64,000 bases of DNA, taken from positions 62,001 through 126,000 of the forward strand of contig NZ_JAAGBB010000016.1 of the NCBI RefSeq assembly GCF_018129085.1, in the 5' to 3' direction. Position 1 is the first letter of the stretch. Every line of letters starts with the position of its first letter. Source of the stretch: Plastoroseomonas hellenica. Lineage in GTDB: Bacteria; Pseudomonadota; Alphaproteobacteria; Acetobacterales; Acetobacteraceae. Positions 34,126 through 43,481 of this stretch are shown here, one piece after another. The position numbers were made by a program, and so were the translations under genes. Below the pieces are notes generated by a model. The model did no database searches and was not told the origin of the DNA. It worked only from the letters and a program-made list of their open reading frames with translations.

Positions 34126-34839
34126 GTGATCGACATCGTCCCGCGCACCGCCATCATCATCGGCGCCTCCTCCGGCATCGGCGAGGCGCTGGCACGACGC
34201 CTAGCCGCCGAGGGCTGGAGGCTCGGGCTCATGGCACGGCGCCTGGACCGGCTGAATGCGCTCGCCGCGGAGATGAACGCGGTCGCCGCCCCGATCGACC
34301 TCGACGACGCGGCGGCCGCGCGTCTGGCGCTGTCCGCGCTGATCGACAGGCTGGGCGGTGCTGGGCTCGTCGTGCTGAGCGCCGGGACCGGCCATCTGAA
34401 CCCGGCGCTGGACTGGGCGCCCGAGCGGGAGACGATCGCGGTGAACGCGCTCGGCTTCGCCGCGGTCGCGCAGGTCGCCATGACGCATTTCCTGGCCCGC
34501 GGCAGCGGGCACCTGGTCGGCATCTCCTCCGTCGCCAAGCTGCGGGGCAGCGGCGGGGCGCCGGCCTATGCCGCCAGCAAGGCCTTCGTCTCGACCTATC
34601 TCGACGGGCTGCGCGACCTCGCGAAGCGGCGCGGCCTGCCGATCGCGGTGACCGAGATCGCCCCAGGCTTCGTGGACACCGCGATGATGCAGGCCGACCG
34701 GCCCTTCTGGGTGGCAACACCTGCCAAGGCGGCTGCCCAGATCCATGCAGCGATCCGGCGCCGCGCGCGCCACGCCTATGTCACGCGGCGCTGGGGGCTG
34801 ATTGGCTTCCTGCTGCGCCGCCTGCCCGCCCCCGGCTGA
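34126..34839 (+). CDS. short-chain dehydrogenase/reductase
   Basis: A 237-residue SDR with the Rossmann cofactor motif IIGASSGIGEALARRLAAEG, an LSAG segment in place of the usual NNAG, and catalytic Ser (VGISSVAKLRG) and Tyr-x3-Lys (AYAASKAF). The C terminus ends in a basic and hydrophobic tail (RRWGLIGFLLRRL) that may sit at the membrane. Substrate unknown. The GTG at 34126 is used as start; a ribosome site is weak. It converges with the aminotransferase gene 4 bp away. Confidence 0.85.
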   Translation: MIDIVPRTAIIIGASSGIGEALARRLAAEGWRLGLMARRLDRLNALAAEMNAVAAPIDLDDAAAARLALSALIDRLGGAGLVVLSAGTGHLNPALDWAPERETIAVNALGFAAVAQVAMTHFLARGSGHLVGISSVAKLRGSGGAPAYAASKAFVSTYLDGLRDLAKRRGLPIAVTEIAPGFVDTAMMQADRPFWVATPAKAAAQIHAAIRRRARHAYVTRRWGLIGFLLRRLPAPG

Positions 34840-34843
34840 AGGC

Positions 34844-36028
34844 TCAGGCGTTGCCGCTGAGATAATCGAGCGCCGCCTGCGCGCCACCCGGACTGTGCGG
34901 AACCCCCGCCGCGCGCAGCCCCATCTCGACGCCCGAGAGCGTGCCCATGAGCTGCAGGTCGCCGAAATCGCCGAGGTGCCCGATGCGGAAGGCACGGTCG
35001 TTGAGCTGGCCGAGCCCGTTGCCGAGGCTCATGTTGAAGCGCTCCAGGATGGTGGCGCGCAGCGCATTGGCCGAATGGCCTTCCGGCAGCCGCACGCAGG
35101 TCAGCACCGGGGAGTAGTGGCGCGGGTCCTGGCACTGCACCTCCATCCCCCAATGCCTGACTGCGCGGCGCGTCGCCTCGGCATGGCGCTCATGGCGGGC
35201 AAAGACGTTGTCGAGCCCCTCCTCCAGCAGCATGTCGCAGGCGGTGTCGAGGCCGTAGAGCAGGTTGGTCGCGGGCGTATAGGGGAAGTAGCCGGTCGCG
35301 TTGGCGGCGATCATCGGCTTCCAGTCCCAGAAGCTGCGCGGCAGCTTCGCGCCCTCGCTTGCCTTCAGCGCCTTCTGGCTGACCGCGTTGAAGGAGAGGC
35401 CCGGCGGCAGCATCAGCCCCTTCTGCGAGCCGGAGACGGTGACATCGACGCCCCATTCGTCATGCCGGTAGTCGACCGAGGCCAAGCCACTGATGGTGTC
35501 GACCAGCAGCAGCGCCGGGTGCTTCGCGTCGTCGATCGCGCGGCGCACTTCGGCGATGCGCGAGGTCGCGCCGGTCGAGGTCTCGTTGTGGACGACCGCC
35601 ACCGCCTTGATCGCATGCGCGCGGTCGGCCGCCAGCCGCTCGGCGATCTGCTCGACATCGGCGCCGCGGCGCCAGTCGGTCTTCACGAGATCGGTGACGA
35701 TGCCGAGACGGCCCGCCATCTCCTGCCAGAGATGCGCGAACCAGCCGGTCTCGCACATCAGCACGCGGTCGCCGGGCGAGAGCGTGTTGCAGAGCGCCGC
35801 TTCCCAGGCGCCGGTGCCAGAGGCCGGGAAGATCACCACCGGCTGCGCGGTCTTGAAAATGGTCTGGATCTTGGCCAGCACCTGCTTGCCGAGCAGCCCG
35901 AAATCGGGGCCGCGGTGATCCATGGTCGGGTTGTCGATGGCACGCAGGATGCGGTCGGGCACGGTGGAGGGCCCGGGGATCTGCAGGAAATGGCGCCCGG
36001 CGACGCGCTTGCTCTCGAAATAGGCCAT
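34844..36028 (-). CDS. sgaA: class V aminotransferase, serine-glyoxylate/alanine-glyoxylate type
   Basis: A 394-residue PLP enzyme. The start FLQIPGPSTVPDRILRAI is the usual N-terminal signature of serine-glyoxylate aminotransferases, and the PLP lysine is in VSGSQKGLMLPPG, after the Asp of LLLVDTISGLAS. The family moves the amino group of serine to glyoxylate, giving hydroxypyruvate and glycine, as in the serine cycle or glycolate salvage. The gene is divergent from a large FAD/Fe-S oxidoreductase with a 141-bp shared upstream region, which could link both to two-carbon acid metabolism. Confidence 0.85.
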   Translation of the reverse strand: MAYFESKRVAGRHFLQIPGPSTVPDRILRAIDNPTMDHRGPDFGLLGKQVLAKIQTIFKTAQPVVIFPASGTGAWEAALCNTLSPGDRVLMCETGWFAHLWQEMAGRLGIVTDLVKTDWRRGADVEQIAERLAADRAHAIKAVAVVHNETSTGATSRIAEVRRAIDDAKHPALLLVDTISGLASVDYRHDEWGVDVTVSGSQKGLMLPPGLSFNAVSQKALKASEGAKLPRSFWDWKPMIAANATGYFPYTPATNLLYGLDTACDMLLEEGLDNVFARHERHAEATRRAVRHWGMEVQCQDPRHYSPVLTCVRLPEGHSANALRATILERFNMSLGNGLGQLNDRAFRIGHLGDFGDLQLMGTLSGVEMGLRAAGVPHSPGGAQAALDYLSGNA

Positions 36029-36169
36029 GGATCCCTCCGCTTTCGGCGCCTTCTCTAGGCGCTTCCCATGTCATCCGCCAATGAGTTCGGCTGTTCGGAT
36101 TGATGAGCATTATAGATCGGACAGCGCGTGCCGCCCTGGCTAGTGTGCGCCCGGAAGGACGCCCGCAGC

Positions 36170-39076
36170 ATGAACGTGATCACCCCGGAGAAGACCCAGA
36201 TCGGCGACAGCCGCCTCGCCGCGCGCCTCCGGCGCGAGACCGAGGGCGAGGTGCTGTTCGCCGCCGGCGACCGGGGCCGCTACGCGACCGATGCCAGCAT
36301 CTACCAGGTCGAGCCGGTCGGTGTGCTGGTGCCGAAGACCATCGCCGATGTCGAGGCCGCGATGGCGATCTGCCGTGAGGATGGCGTGCCGGTGCTGCCG
36401 CGCGGCGGCGGCACGTCCCAATGCGGGCAGACGGTGAACCGCGCGCTGGTGATCGATTGCAGCAAATACCTGCGCAACGTGATCTCCGTGGACTCGGAGC
36501 AGCGCATGGCGCGGGTGCAGCCGGGCATCGCGCTCGGCGCGCTGAACGACGCGCTGAAGGCGCAGGGGCTGTTCTTCCCGGTCGATCCCTCCACCTGGAT
36601 GCGCTGCACGATCGGCGGCATGGCGGGAAACAACTCCTGCGGCTCGAAATCCATCCGCTACGGGCTGATGGCGGACAATGTGCTGGCGATCGACGCGCTG
36701 CTGGCGGACGGCTCGCGCTTCGCCTTCGGCGCGCTGCCGGACAATCTCGGCGACGGCGTTCCTGCCCCGGCCGTAGAGTTGATCCAGCGGCTGCGCGCGC
36801 TCGGCGCGCGGGAGGCGGCGGAGATCGCAGCCCGCTTCCCGAAGCAGCTCCGCCGCGTCGGCGGCTACAACCTCGACGCGCTGACGCCGGAGGCGCGCGC
36901 GGCGGGGCGGGACAACATGGCGCGGCTGCTGGTCGGCAGCGAGGGGACGCTCGCCTTCTCGGCCGCGCTCGACCTGAAGCTCTGGCCGATCAAGCCGCGC
37001 AAGGTGCTCGGCATCTGCCAGTTCCCGACCTTCCGCGCGGCCATGGCCGCGGCGCAGCACCTGGTCACCCTGAACCCGGAAGCGGTGGAGCTGGTCGATC
37101 GCACGATGATCGACCTCGGCCGCTCCATCCCGATCTTCCGCGCGACCATCGACCGCATCGTGATCGGCGAGCCGGACAGCCTGCTGATCGTCGAATTCCA
37201 CGGCGATGACGACGCCGCGCTGCTGCGCGAGCTCGGCCGGCTCGAGGAGATGATGGGCGATCTCGGCTATCCCGGCCAGGTGGTGCGCGCGACCGAGGCC
37301 GGCTTCCAGGCGGCGATCGCCGAGGTGCGGGAGGCCGGCCTCAACATCATGATGAGCATGAAGGGCGACGGGAAGCCGGTCTCCTTCATCGAGGACACCG
37401 CCGTCGACCTCGCCGACCTCGCCGACTACACGGAGCGGCTGAACGAGGTCTTCGCCAGGCACGGCACCAAGGGCACCTGGTACGCGCATGCCAGCGTCGG
37501 CTGTCTGCATGTGCGGCCGGTCCTGAACATGAAGTCCGGCGAGGACGTGTCGAAGATGCGCGTCATCGCCGAGGAATGCTTCGCGTTGGTGCGCGAATAC
37601 AAGGGCAGCCATTCCGGCGAGCATGGCGACGGCATCGTCCGTTCCGAGTTCCATGAGCCGATGTTCGGCAGCCGCATCGTGCGCGCCTTCGAGGATGTGA
37701 AGGACGCCTTCGATCCCGCGGGCCTGCTGAACCCTGGCCGCGTGGTGCGGCCGCCGCGCATGGATGACCGCACCCTCTTCCGCTACGGCCCGGGCTACGC
37801 CGCCGATCCCAGGGTGACGCCGGCGCTCGATTGGTCGGAGCACCCCGCCGGGCTGCTGGGGGCGGTCGAGATGTGCAACAACAACGGTACCTGCCGGAAA
37901 TTCGATGCCGGCACCATGTGCCCCTCCTTCCGTGCCACGCGCGATGAGCAGCATGTGACGCGCGGCCGCGCCAATACGCTGCGCCTCGCGCTCACCGGCC
38001 AGCTCGGGGAGGATGGGCTGGCGGGGGATGCGGTGCATGCCGCGCTGAAGCTCTGCGTCTCCTGCAAGGGTTGCCGGCGCGAATGCCCGACCGGTGTCGA
38101 CATGGCGCGCTTCAAGATCGAGGCACTGCATGCACGAAGGAAAGTGCATGGCACGCCGCTGAAGGACCGGCTGATCGCGATGATGCCCCGCTGGGCGCCT
38201 TATGCCGCGATGGTACCGCCGCTCGCCAATGCACGGGAATGGATCCCGGGCGCGCGCTGGGCGGCGGAGCGGCTGCTCGGCTTCGCCAGGGAACGCGCGC
38301 TGCCGCGCTTCGCCTGGGGCGCCTTCCATGATGCGGAGCTGCCGGCGCCGAGCGGTGCTGAGGGCGAGGTCATCCTGCTGCCCGACCTCTTCAACCGCTA
38401 TTTCGAACCGGAGAATCTCCGCGCCGCCGCGCGTGTGCTGGCCGCGGCAGGCTACCGCGTGGCGGTGGCACGCCCGCCGCGCGGCACGCGGCCGCTGGAT
38501 GATGGCCGCACGCTGCTGGCCGCCGGCATGGTCGAGGAAGCCCGCGCCGAGGCGGCGCGCACCATCGCGGCCCTTGCTCCCTTCCCCGCGACGCCGGTGA
38601 TCGGCATCGAGCCTTCCTGCCTGATGACGCTGCGCGACGAATTCACCGCCTTGCTGCCCGGCGAGGCGAGCGCCGCCTTGGCGGCGCGGGCCGAGCTGCT
38701 GTCGGAATTCCTCGCGCGCACCAAGGCCGCATTGCCGCTGAAGCGGCTGGAGGCGGTGGCGCATGTGCATGGCCATTGCCATCAAAAAAGCTTCGGCGCC
38801 TTCCCGGCGGCGATCGCGCTGCTGCAGCGCATCCCGGGCCTGACGGTAAAGCCGATCACCTCCTCCTGCTGCGGCATGGCCGGCAGCTTCGGCTACGAGG
38901 CGGAGAACCTTGTGGCCTCCAAGGCCATGGCGGAGCTCGCGCTGCTGCCGGCGGTGCGGAAGGCGGAGCCGCGTGACCTGATCGTGGCCGACGGCACCTC
39001 CTGCCGGCACCAGATCGGCGACCTCGCGTCGCGCCAGGCGCTGCATGCCGTGCGCGTGCTGGACATGGCGCTGTGA
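36170..39076 (+). CDS. FAD-binding and Fe-S oxidoreductase (D-lactate/2-hydroxyacid dehydrogenase-like fusion)
   Basis: A 968-residue fusion. Residues about 25-500 form a GlcD-like FAD domain (PRGGGTSQCGQTVN, GGMAGNNSCGSKSIRYGL, SGEHGDGIVRSEF). The middle has a cysteine-containing segment (MCNNNGTCRKFDAGTMCPSF) and one clear 4Fe-4S motif (CVSCKGCRRECPTGVD). The C-terminal part has a CCG/GlcF-like pair (HVHGHCHQKSFG, SSCCGMAGSFGYE). This arrangement is that of YdiJ/Dld-type dehydrogenases oxidising D-2-hydroxyacids to the quinone pool. The ATG at 36170 has GGAAGGA upstream and starts the conserved sequence. A GTG of the next gene overlaps the stop. Confidence 0.87.
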   Translation: MNVITPEKTQIGDSRLAARLRRETEGEVLFAAGDRGRYATDASIYQVEPVGVLVPKTIADVEAAMAICREDGVPVLPRGGGTSQCGQTVNRALVIDCSKYLRNVISVDSEQRMARVQPGIALGALNDALKAQGLFFPVDPSTWMRCTIGGMAGNNSCGSKSIRYGLMADNVLAIDALLADGSRFAFGALPDNLGDGVPAPAVELIQRLRALGAREAAEIAARFPKQLRRVGGYNLDALTPEARAAGRDNMARLLVGSEGTLAFSAALDLKLWPIKPRKVLGICQFPTFRAAMAAAQHLVTLNPEAVELVDRTMIDLGRSIPIFRATIDRIVIGEPDSLLIVEFHGDDDAALLRELGRLEEMMGDLGYPGQVVRATEAGFQAAIAEVREAGLNIMMSMKGDGKPVSFIEDTAVDLADLADYTERLNEVFARHGTKGTWYAHASVGCLHVRPVLNMKSGEDVSKMRVIAEECFALVREYKGSHSGEHGDGIVRSEFHEPMFGSRIVRAFEDVKDAFDPAGLLNPGRVVRPPRMDDRTLFRYGPGYAADPRVTPALDWSEHPAGLLGAVEMCNNNGTCRKFDAGTMCPSFRATRDEQHVTRGRANTLRLALTGQLGEDGLAGDAVHAALKLCVSCKGCRRECPTGVDMARFKIEALHARRKVHGTPLKDRLIAMMPRWAPYAAMVPPLANAREWIPGARWAAERLLGFARERALPRFAWGAFHDAELPAPSGAEGEVILLPDLFNRYFEPENLRAAARVLAAAGYRVAVARPPRGTRPLDDGRTLLAAGMVEEARAEAARTIAALAPFPATPVIGIEPSCLMTLRDEFTALLPGEASAALAARAELLSEFLARTKAALPLKRLEAVAHVHGHCHQKSFGAFPAAIALLQRIPGLTVKPITSSCCGMAGSFGYEAENLVASKAMAELALLPAVRKAEPRDLIVADGTSCRHQIGDLASRQALHAVRVLDMAL

Positions 39077-39645
39077 CGCCGGCCGCTGTCCTCGATTTCT
39101 GGTTCGCCGGCGATCGCGAGACCATGCAGGAGCGCTGGTTCCGCCGCGACGACGCCTTCGACGACGCCATCCGCTTGGGGTTCGGCACGCATCTGCAAGC
39201 TGCCGGGAATGGCGCCTTCGACGCCTGGGCGGAGGATGCGCGCGGCGCGCTGGCGCTCACGATCCTGCTCGACCAGTTCCCGCGCAACCTGCACCGCGGC
39301 TCGCCCCTCGCCTTCGCGAGCGATGCCCATGCCCGCGCCGTGGCGCGGCGGGCGGTGTTGGAACGGCAACTCGACCAGGCTCTGACGCTGACCGAGCGCT
39401 GCTTCCTCTACTTGCCCTTCGAGCATTCGGAGGCGATGGCCGACCAGGACATTTCCGTCGCGCTGTTCGAGGGGCTGCGCGACGATCCGGCGCACCGGGC
39501 ACCGGGCGGTACCATCGATTACGCTTGGCGCCATCGCGCGGTGATAGGGCGCTTCGGACGCTTTCCGCACCGGAACAAGGTTCTGGGGCGCGAGGATACG
39601 GCGGCGGAGGTGCTCTATCTGAGCCAGCCCGGCAGCGGCTTCTGA
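39073..39645 (+). CDS. DUF924-family protein
   Basis: A 190-residue helical protein. Typical blocks are VLDFWFAGDRETMQERWFRR near the start, LTILLDQFPRNLHRGSPLAF and CFLYLPFEHSEAMADQD, which define the DUF924 family. A TPR-like alpha-helical fold has been described for this family; the function is unknown. GTG start overlaps the preceding stop (GTGA), so the two genes are coupled. Confidence 0.88.
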   Translation: MTPAAVLDFWFAGDRETMQERWFRRDDAFDDAIRLGFGTHLQAAGNGAFDAWAEDARGALALTILLDQFPRNLHRGSPLAFASDAHARAVARRAVLERQLDQALTLTERCFLYLPFEHSEAMADQDISVALFEGLRDDPAHRAPGGTIDYAWRHRAVIGRFGRFPHRNKVLGREDTAAEVLYLSQPGSGF

Positions 39646-39727
39646 CGTCATCAAAGTGCAACCGCCGCGTGCGTGACATTGCGAAGCAGCAATATATATC
39701 GTTCCTGCATCAGAACGGGAGCGAGTC

Positions 39728-40456
39728 ATGCCTGTCCCCATCACCTTCCGCGAATTCTGCGGCATCGCGAAGATCACTTATGCCCCCGCGGTCACCGCGG
39801 CCGCCGGCGGCTTCGCGCGCTACACGCCGATGGACCGCCGGCTGTCCGGCTTCCAGGGTGCCATCTACCGCCGGCCGGCTGAGGGCGGGCTCGAATGGGT
39901 GGTCGGCATCGCCGGCACCCAGCCGACCGACGGCATGGGTGCCGACGTGGTGGCCGATGCCGGCTTCGGCGGCAGCACCGGCGGCGTCATCGCGGGCATC
40001 CTGCTCGGCCCGCTCGGTAGCGTGCTCTCCACCGCCGGCGCGGTGTTGCTGGAGCGGCAATGCCATGCCGCCGGCGAGCTGATCACCGCGGCGCGCGGCG
40101 CCATGGGGCGGAGCGACCGCCTCTATGTCACCGGCCATTCGCTCGGCGGCGGCATCTGCCAGATCGTGGCCTCCCGCTTCGGCGTGCCGGCGGTCTGCTT
40201 CAATCCGCCCTCGGTGACCGCCGTCGCGGGGGTCGAATCGGCCTATCTGCGCACCAAACCCGCCATCGTCTCTCTGCAGGTCCGGAACGATCCGATCAAC
40301 GAAACCGGCCGGATCGGCCGCTGGCTCGGCAAGATCGTACCGCTGCCGACCGCCCGCAGCGGCGGCGACGCGCATTCCATCGATCTCACCTATGGCGAGC
40401 TTGGGCCGGCAGGGCCCTTCACGGCCATTGGCGCGCGCGATCCGTTCAGCTTCTGA
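39728..40456 (+). CDS. lipase class 3-like alpha/beta hydrolase
   Basis: A 242-residue protein with the nucleophile elbow VTGHSLGGGICQ of class 3 lipases, an upstream oxyanion-type segment (VVGIAGTQPTDGMGAD) and a glycine-rich hydrophobic stretch (GGSTGGVIAGILLGPLGSVL) that could insert in a membrane. A candidate Asp (RNDPIN) and His (DAHSIDL) complete a triad. No classical signal peptide. The substrate and location are unknown; membrane-active lipases of this fold also occur as secreted effectors, but nothing beside it supports that. Confidence 0.7.
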   Translation: MPVPITFREFCGIAKITYAPAVTAAAGGFARYTPMDRRLSGFQGAIYRRPAEGGLEWVVGIAGTQPTDGMGADVVADAGFGGSTGGVIAGILLGPLGSVLSTAGAVLLERQCHAAGELITAARGAMGRSDRLYVTGHSLGGGICQIVASRFGVPAVCFNPPSVTAVAGVESAYLRTKPAIVSLQVRNDPINETGRIGRWLGKIVPLPTARSGGDAHSIDLTYGELGPAGPFTAIGARDPFSF

Positions 40457-40462
40457 CAGCAA

Positions 40463-40495
40463 AGGGGCGCCGCACGAAAGCGTGGCGCCTCTTTT
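40463..40495 (+). terminator. rho-independent terminator after the lipase-like gene
   Basis: AGGGGCGCC and GGCGCCTCT flank a 12-nt loop and run into CTTTTCT, starting 7 bases after the stop codon. One mismatch in a 9-bp stem. A good intrinsic terminator for this genome. Confidence 0.75.
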
Positions 40496-40668
40496 CTATT
40501 ACTGGTTGAATTAGTTAATCAGAAATATCCACGCTATAAGCTTGTTGTTGCAACGCGAAGACACATATGCATACAAAGGATTCCAAGACCACCATCCCTC
40601 AGGAATTTCCTTAAGGACAGGAGGCAGACCGAGGAAAGCCGCGCACAAGCCCTGAAAGGAGGGGCACG
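40496..40668 (+). promoter_or_regulatory. AT-rich leader of the DUF1194 gene
   Basis: This stretch is clearly richer in A/T than its flanks (for example TTAGTTAATCAGAAATATCC and GCTATAAGC) and ends in a strong GAAAGGAGG ribosome site before ATG 40669. It probably holds the promoter of the downstream gene. No exact -35/-10 pair with 16-18 bp spacing was found. Confidence 0.4.
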
Positions 40669-41448
40669 ATGCGTCGCCTGTTGTCCCGGAGCTTGGCTCC
40701 GTCCCTATCGCGCCGAAATCTTTTGGGCGCCGCCCTCGCCGCCCCCGCGCTGCTGAAGACACACCGCGCCGCCGCCCTGGAGCCGGTCGATGTGGAGTTG
40801 GTGCTGGCCGTCGATGTTAGCCGCTCCGTCGATGCCCAGGAACAGGCGCTGCAGTTCGCCGGCTACGCCGCCGCCTTCCGCGATCCGCGCCTCGCCCAGG
40901 GCATCGCCGGCGGGCCGGTCGGTTCCATCGCCGTCTGCCTTTTCACCTGGTCGGATTGGGATATCCAGAACCTGCTGGTGCCCTGGACCCGCATCGATGG
41001 GCCTGCGAGCGCGGCGGGCTTCGCCGCCGCCGTCGATGCGGCGCCCCGCGAGACCTTCCTCTACACCTCAATCTCCGGCGCCATCGACTATGCCTCCCGC
41101 CTGTTCGGGCAGCGCTACGAGGGCACCCGCCAAGTCGTCGACATCTCGGGCGACGGCGTGAACAACTCCGGCCGGTCACTGGCGGAGACGCGGCAAACGG
41201 CGCTCGATCGTGGCATCGTGCTGAACGGGCTGGCGGTGCTCGATCGCGACCCCTCACCCAACGCCGCGCTCGCCGGCCTGCCGCCGCTCGACGAATACTA
41301 CCGCGACGAGGTGATCGGCGGCCCCGGCTCCTTCCTGATGGTGGCTGAGGGCTTCGAGGCCTTCGAGACCGCGGTGCGCCGCAAGATCATTCGCGAGATC
41401 GCGCTGGCCCCGCCGCCGGGACCGCTGGTGGAACGCGCCTACGCCTGA
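40669..41448 (+). CDS. DUF1194/VWA-domain protein with Tat-type signal
   Basis: A 259-residue exported protein. The leader SRRNLLGAALAAPALL fits the Tat signal pattern. The mature part is a von Willebrand A-like fold with the MIDAS start LVLAVDVSRSVD, a later Thr in FLYTSISGAIDYA and VVDISGDGVNNSG, all typical of DUF1194. VWA domains bind metal-dependent protein partners; the specific role is unknown. It has its own leader and ribosome site and seems monocistronic. Confidence 0.85.
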   Translation: MRRLLSRSLAPSLSRRNLLGAALAAPALLKTHRAAALEPVDVELVLAVDVSRSVDAQEQALQFAGYAAAFRDPRLAQGIAGGPVGSIAVCLFTWSDWDIQNLLVPWTRIDGPASAAGFAAAVDAAPRETFLYTSISGAIDYASRLFGQRYEGTRQVVDISGDGVNNSGRSLAETRQTALDRGIVLNGLAVLDRDPSPNAALAGLPPLDEYYRDEVIGGPGSFLMVAEGFEAFETAVRRKIIREIALAPPPGPLVERAYA

Positions 41449-41578
41449 CGGCGGCGGCCCTTCGCCGACATTGCCAAGCTCAGCCCCTGCCCGGACACTG
41501 GCCTTGCATCGGGCCGGCTGAGCGGGGCGCTGCCGATGCGCTGTCCTGTGCCATCCCTCCCCGCCCGAGGATCCGAGG

Positions 41579-42442
41579 ATGGAGCATCTCGAATTGCGGG
41601 CGAACGGCGCCCGGTTCCATGTCGCCCGCACAGGCCGCGGCAAGCCTCTCTTGCTGCTGCATGGCTGGCCCGAATTCTGGCTGACCTGGGAGCCGGTGAT
41701 GACGCGGCTCGCGGACCGCTTCCAGCTCATCGTGCCGGACCTGCGCGGCTTCGGTGACAGCGACAAGCCGGCCGGTCCCTTCGGCGCGGCCGAGCACGCG
41801 GCAGACCTGCTGGCGCTCCTCGGTGCGCTCGGCATCGAGCGCGCCGGCATCGTCGGCCATGATGTCGGCGGCGCCATCATGCAGCCGCTTGCCCGCCGCG
41901 CGCCCGATCGCGTCGCCGGACTGTTCTTCTTCGACTTCGTCCACCCCGGCATCGGCCCGCGCATGGCGCATCCCGATCGCCTCAACGAGATCTGGTACCA
42001 GTCCTTCCACCAGATGCAGATGGCCCCGGCCCTGGTCGGCGCCACGCGGGAGAGCGCCTCGGCCTACTTCGCGCATTTCCTCCGCCACTGGGCGCATCGG
42101 AAGGATGCCTTCGACGATGTGCTGGACGCCTTCGTCGACAACTTCCTGAAGCCCGGTAACCTCGCCGGCGGCTTCGCCTATTACCGCGCCGCGCATGCCG
42201 GGCGGATCGCCATGATGAAGGGCGAGGCGCCTGCCCTGCCGCCGATCGCGGCGCCGACCTGCGTGCGCTGGGCGGAGCATGATCCGCTCTTCCCCTATGC
42301 CTGGACCGATCGGCTCGGGGAGACCTTCTCCAACTTGGATCTCGCACCCTTCCCCGGCGTCGGCCATTTCCCGCACCGCGAGGATCCGGACCGCGCGGCG
42401 GCCGAGATCGCGGGGTTCTTCGAGCACCTTGGTTGGCGGTGA
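41579..42442 (+). CDS. alpha/beta hydrolase (haloalkane dehalogenase/epoxide hydrolase type)
   Basis: A 287-residue alpha/beta hydrolase. The oxyanion motif LLLLHGWPEFWLTWEP, RGFGDSDKP and the Asp nucleophile elbow VGHDVGGAIM point to the dehalogenase/epoxide hydrolase branch, where Asp rather than Ser attacks the substrate. A C-terminal His is in GVGHFPHREDP. Related enzymes include fluoroacetate dehalogenases; the sequence does not settle which substrate is used. It converges with a Bug receptor gene 38 bp away. Confidence 0.85.
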   Translation: MEHLELRANGARFHVARTGRGKPLLLLHGWPEFWLTWEPVMTRLADRFQLIVPDLRGFGDSDKPAGPFGAAEHAADLLALLGALGIERAGIVGHDVGGAIMQPLARRAPDRVAGLFFFDFVHPGIGPRMAHPDRLNEIWYQSFHQMQMAPALVGATRESASAYFAHFLRHWAHRKDAFDDVLDAFVDNFLKPGNLAGGFAYYRAAHAGRIAMMKGEAPALPPIAAPTCVRWAEHDPLFPYAWTDRLGETFSNLDLAPFPGVGHFPHREDPDRAAAEIAGFFEHLGWR

Positions 42443-42480
42443 GCATGCGCTGACGCATGAGGTGAGCGGACGCCAAGATC

Positions 42481-43434
42481 TCACGGGCTGAGGTCGATTC
42501 CGCGCAGCAGTTCCGACTTCTCGGCGACGTCCCGGGCCAGGCGCCGTGCGAAGGCGTCGGCGCCGGTGTAGTAGGCCTCCGGCTGCAGGGCGCGGCGGGC
42601 GGCGGCCCGATACACCTCATCCACCGCGACGACGGCACAGGCTTCTTCCAGCACCGCCAGGCGCTCTGGCGGCGTCGCGGCAGGCGCCATCAGCCCGCCG
42701 AAACTGGTGGGGGCGACGTCGAAGCCCTGCTCCATGGCGGTCGGAACCTCCGGAAAGGCTGGATTGCGGGCCGTGTCGAAAACCGCCAGCAACCGCATGT
42801 CGGTACGGCCCGACGCCGAACCGAGGACGATCGTCGCCAGATCCAGGCGACCGCCGAGGACGTCCGTCATGACCGCGACATCGCCGCGATAGGGCACATG
42901 GGTCATGTCCACCCCGGCAGCCCGCGCCCATTGCAGGATCGCGAGATGCGGGATGGAGGCGATGCCAAGCGATCCGTAGGTGATGCTGCCGGGCGCGGCC
43001 CTGGCCGCGGCGACGAGGTCCGCCAAGGATCGGAGAGGGGAATCCCGGCGCACGGCCAGAGCCTGGGCATTGGCGAACATCTGGCAGACCGGGCGGAGGG
43101 AGTTGGACTGCACGCCGGAATTCGGCTGCGTCACCGGCAGCACGGAGAGTACCAGGGCCGGCACGAAGGCCAGAGTATAGCCGTCCGGCGCTGAGCGGGC
43201 GACGGCGGCGGTGCCGACTGCCCCGGCCGCGCCGTCACGGTTCACCACGACCACGGGCTGACCGAGCCGCTGCTGCAGGCCCGTGGCCATCGCGCGCGCC
43301 ATCAGGTCCGTGGAACCGCCGGCAGGATAGGGGTTGATCACCTGGATGGGGCGGGAGGGATAGGCCTCCTGCGCCCTCGCCTGGCCGAACGCGGCCAGGC
43401 AGAACGCGGCGGCGAAAATCCGTCGTGCGATCAT
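42481..43434 (-). CDS. Bug/TctC-family periplasmic receptor
   Basis: A 317-residue receptor with signal peptide (RRIFAAAFCLAAFGQARAQ) and Bug motifs QEAYPSRPIQVINPYPAGGS, GAVGTAAVARSAPDGYT and HVPYRGDVAVMTDVLGGRLD. ATG 43434 has GGGAAGAAG 7 bases upstream; the longer frame has no ribosome site. It closes a minus-strand cluster with a GntR regulator and an extradiol dioxygenase-like gene, so the ligand may be an aromatic acid or a product of its breakdown (inference). Confidence 0.86.
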   Translation of the reverse strand: MIARRIFAAAFCLAAFGQARAQEAYPSRPIQVINPYPAGGSTDLMARAMATGLQQRLGQPVVVVNRDGAAGAVGTAAVARSAPDGYTLAFVPALVLSVLPVTQPNSGVQSNSLRPVCQMFANAQALAVRRDSPLRSLADLVAAARAAPGSITYGSLGIASIPHLAILQWARAAGVDMTHVPYRGDVAVMTDVLGGRLDLATIVLGSASGRTDMRLLAVFDTARNPAFPEVPTAMEQGFDVAPTSFGGLMAPAATPPERLAVLEEACAVVAVDEVYRAAARRALQPEAYYTGADAFARRLARDVAEKSELLRGIDLSP

Positions 43435-43481
43435 GCGATGCTTCTTCCCTGGGGCGTCCCGGTTCTCCGGGATCGGACGGT

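Noticed and set aside
36140..39046. A 968-codon minus-strand frame opposite the FAD/Fe-S oxidoreductase
   Set aside because: It mirrors a clearly functional gene and its translation is Arg/Ala/His-rich with no domain signature.
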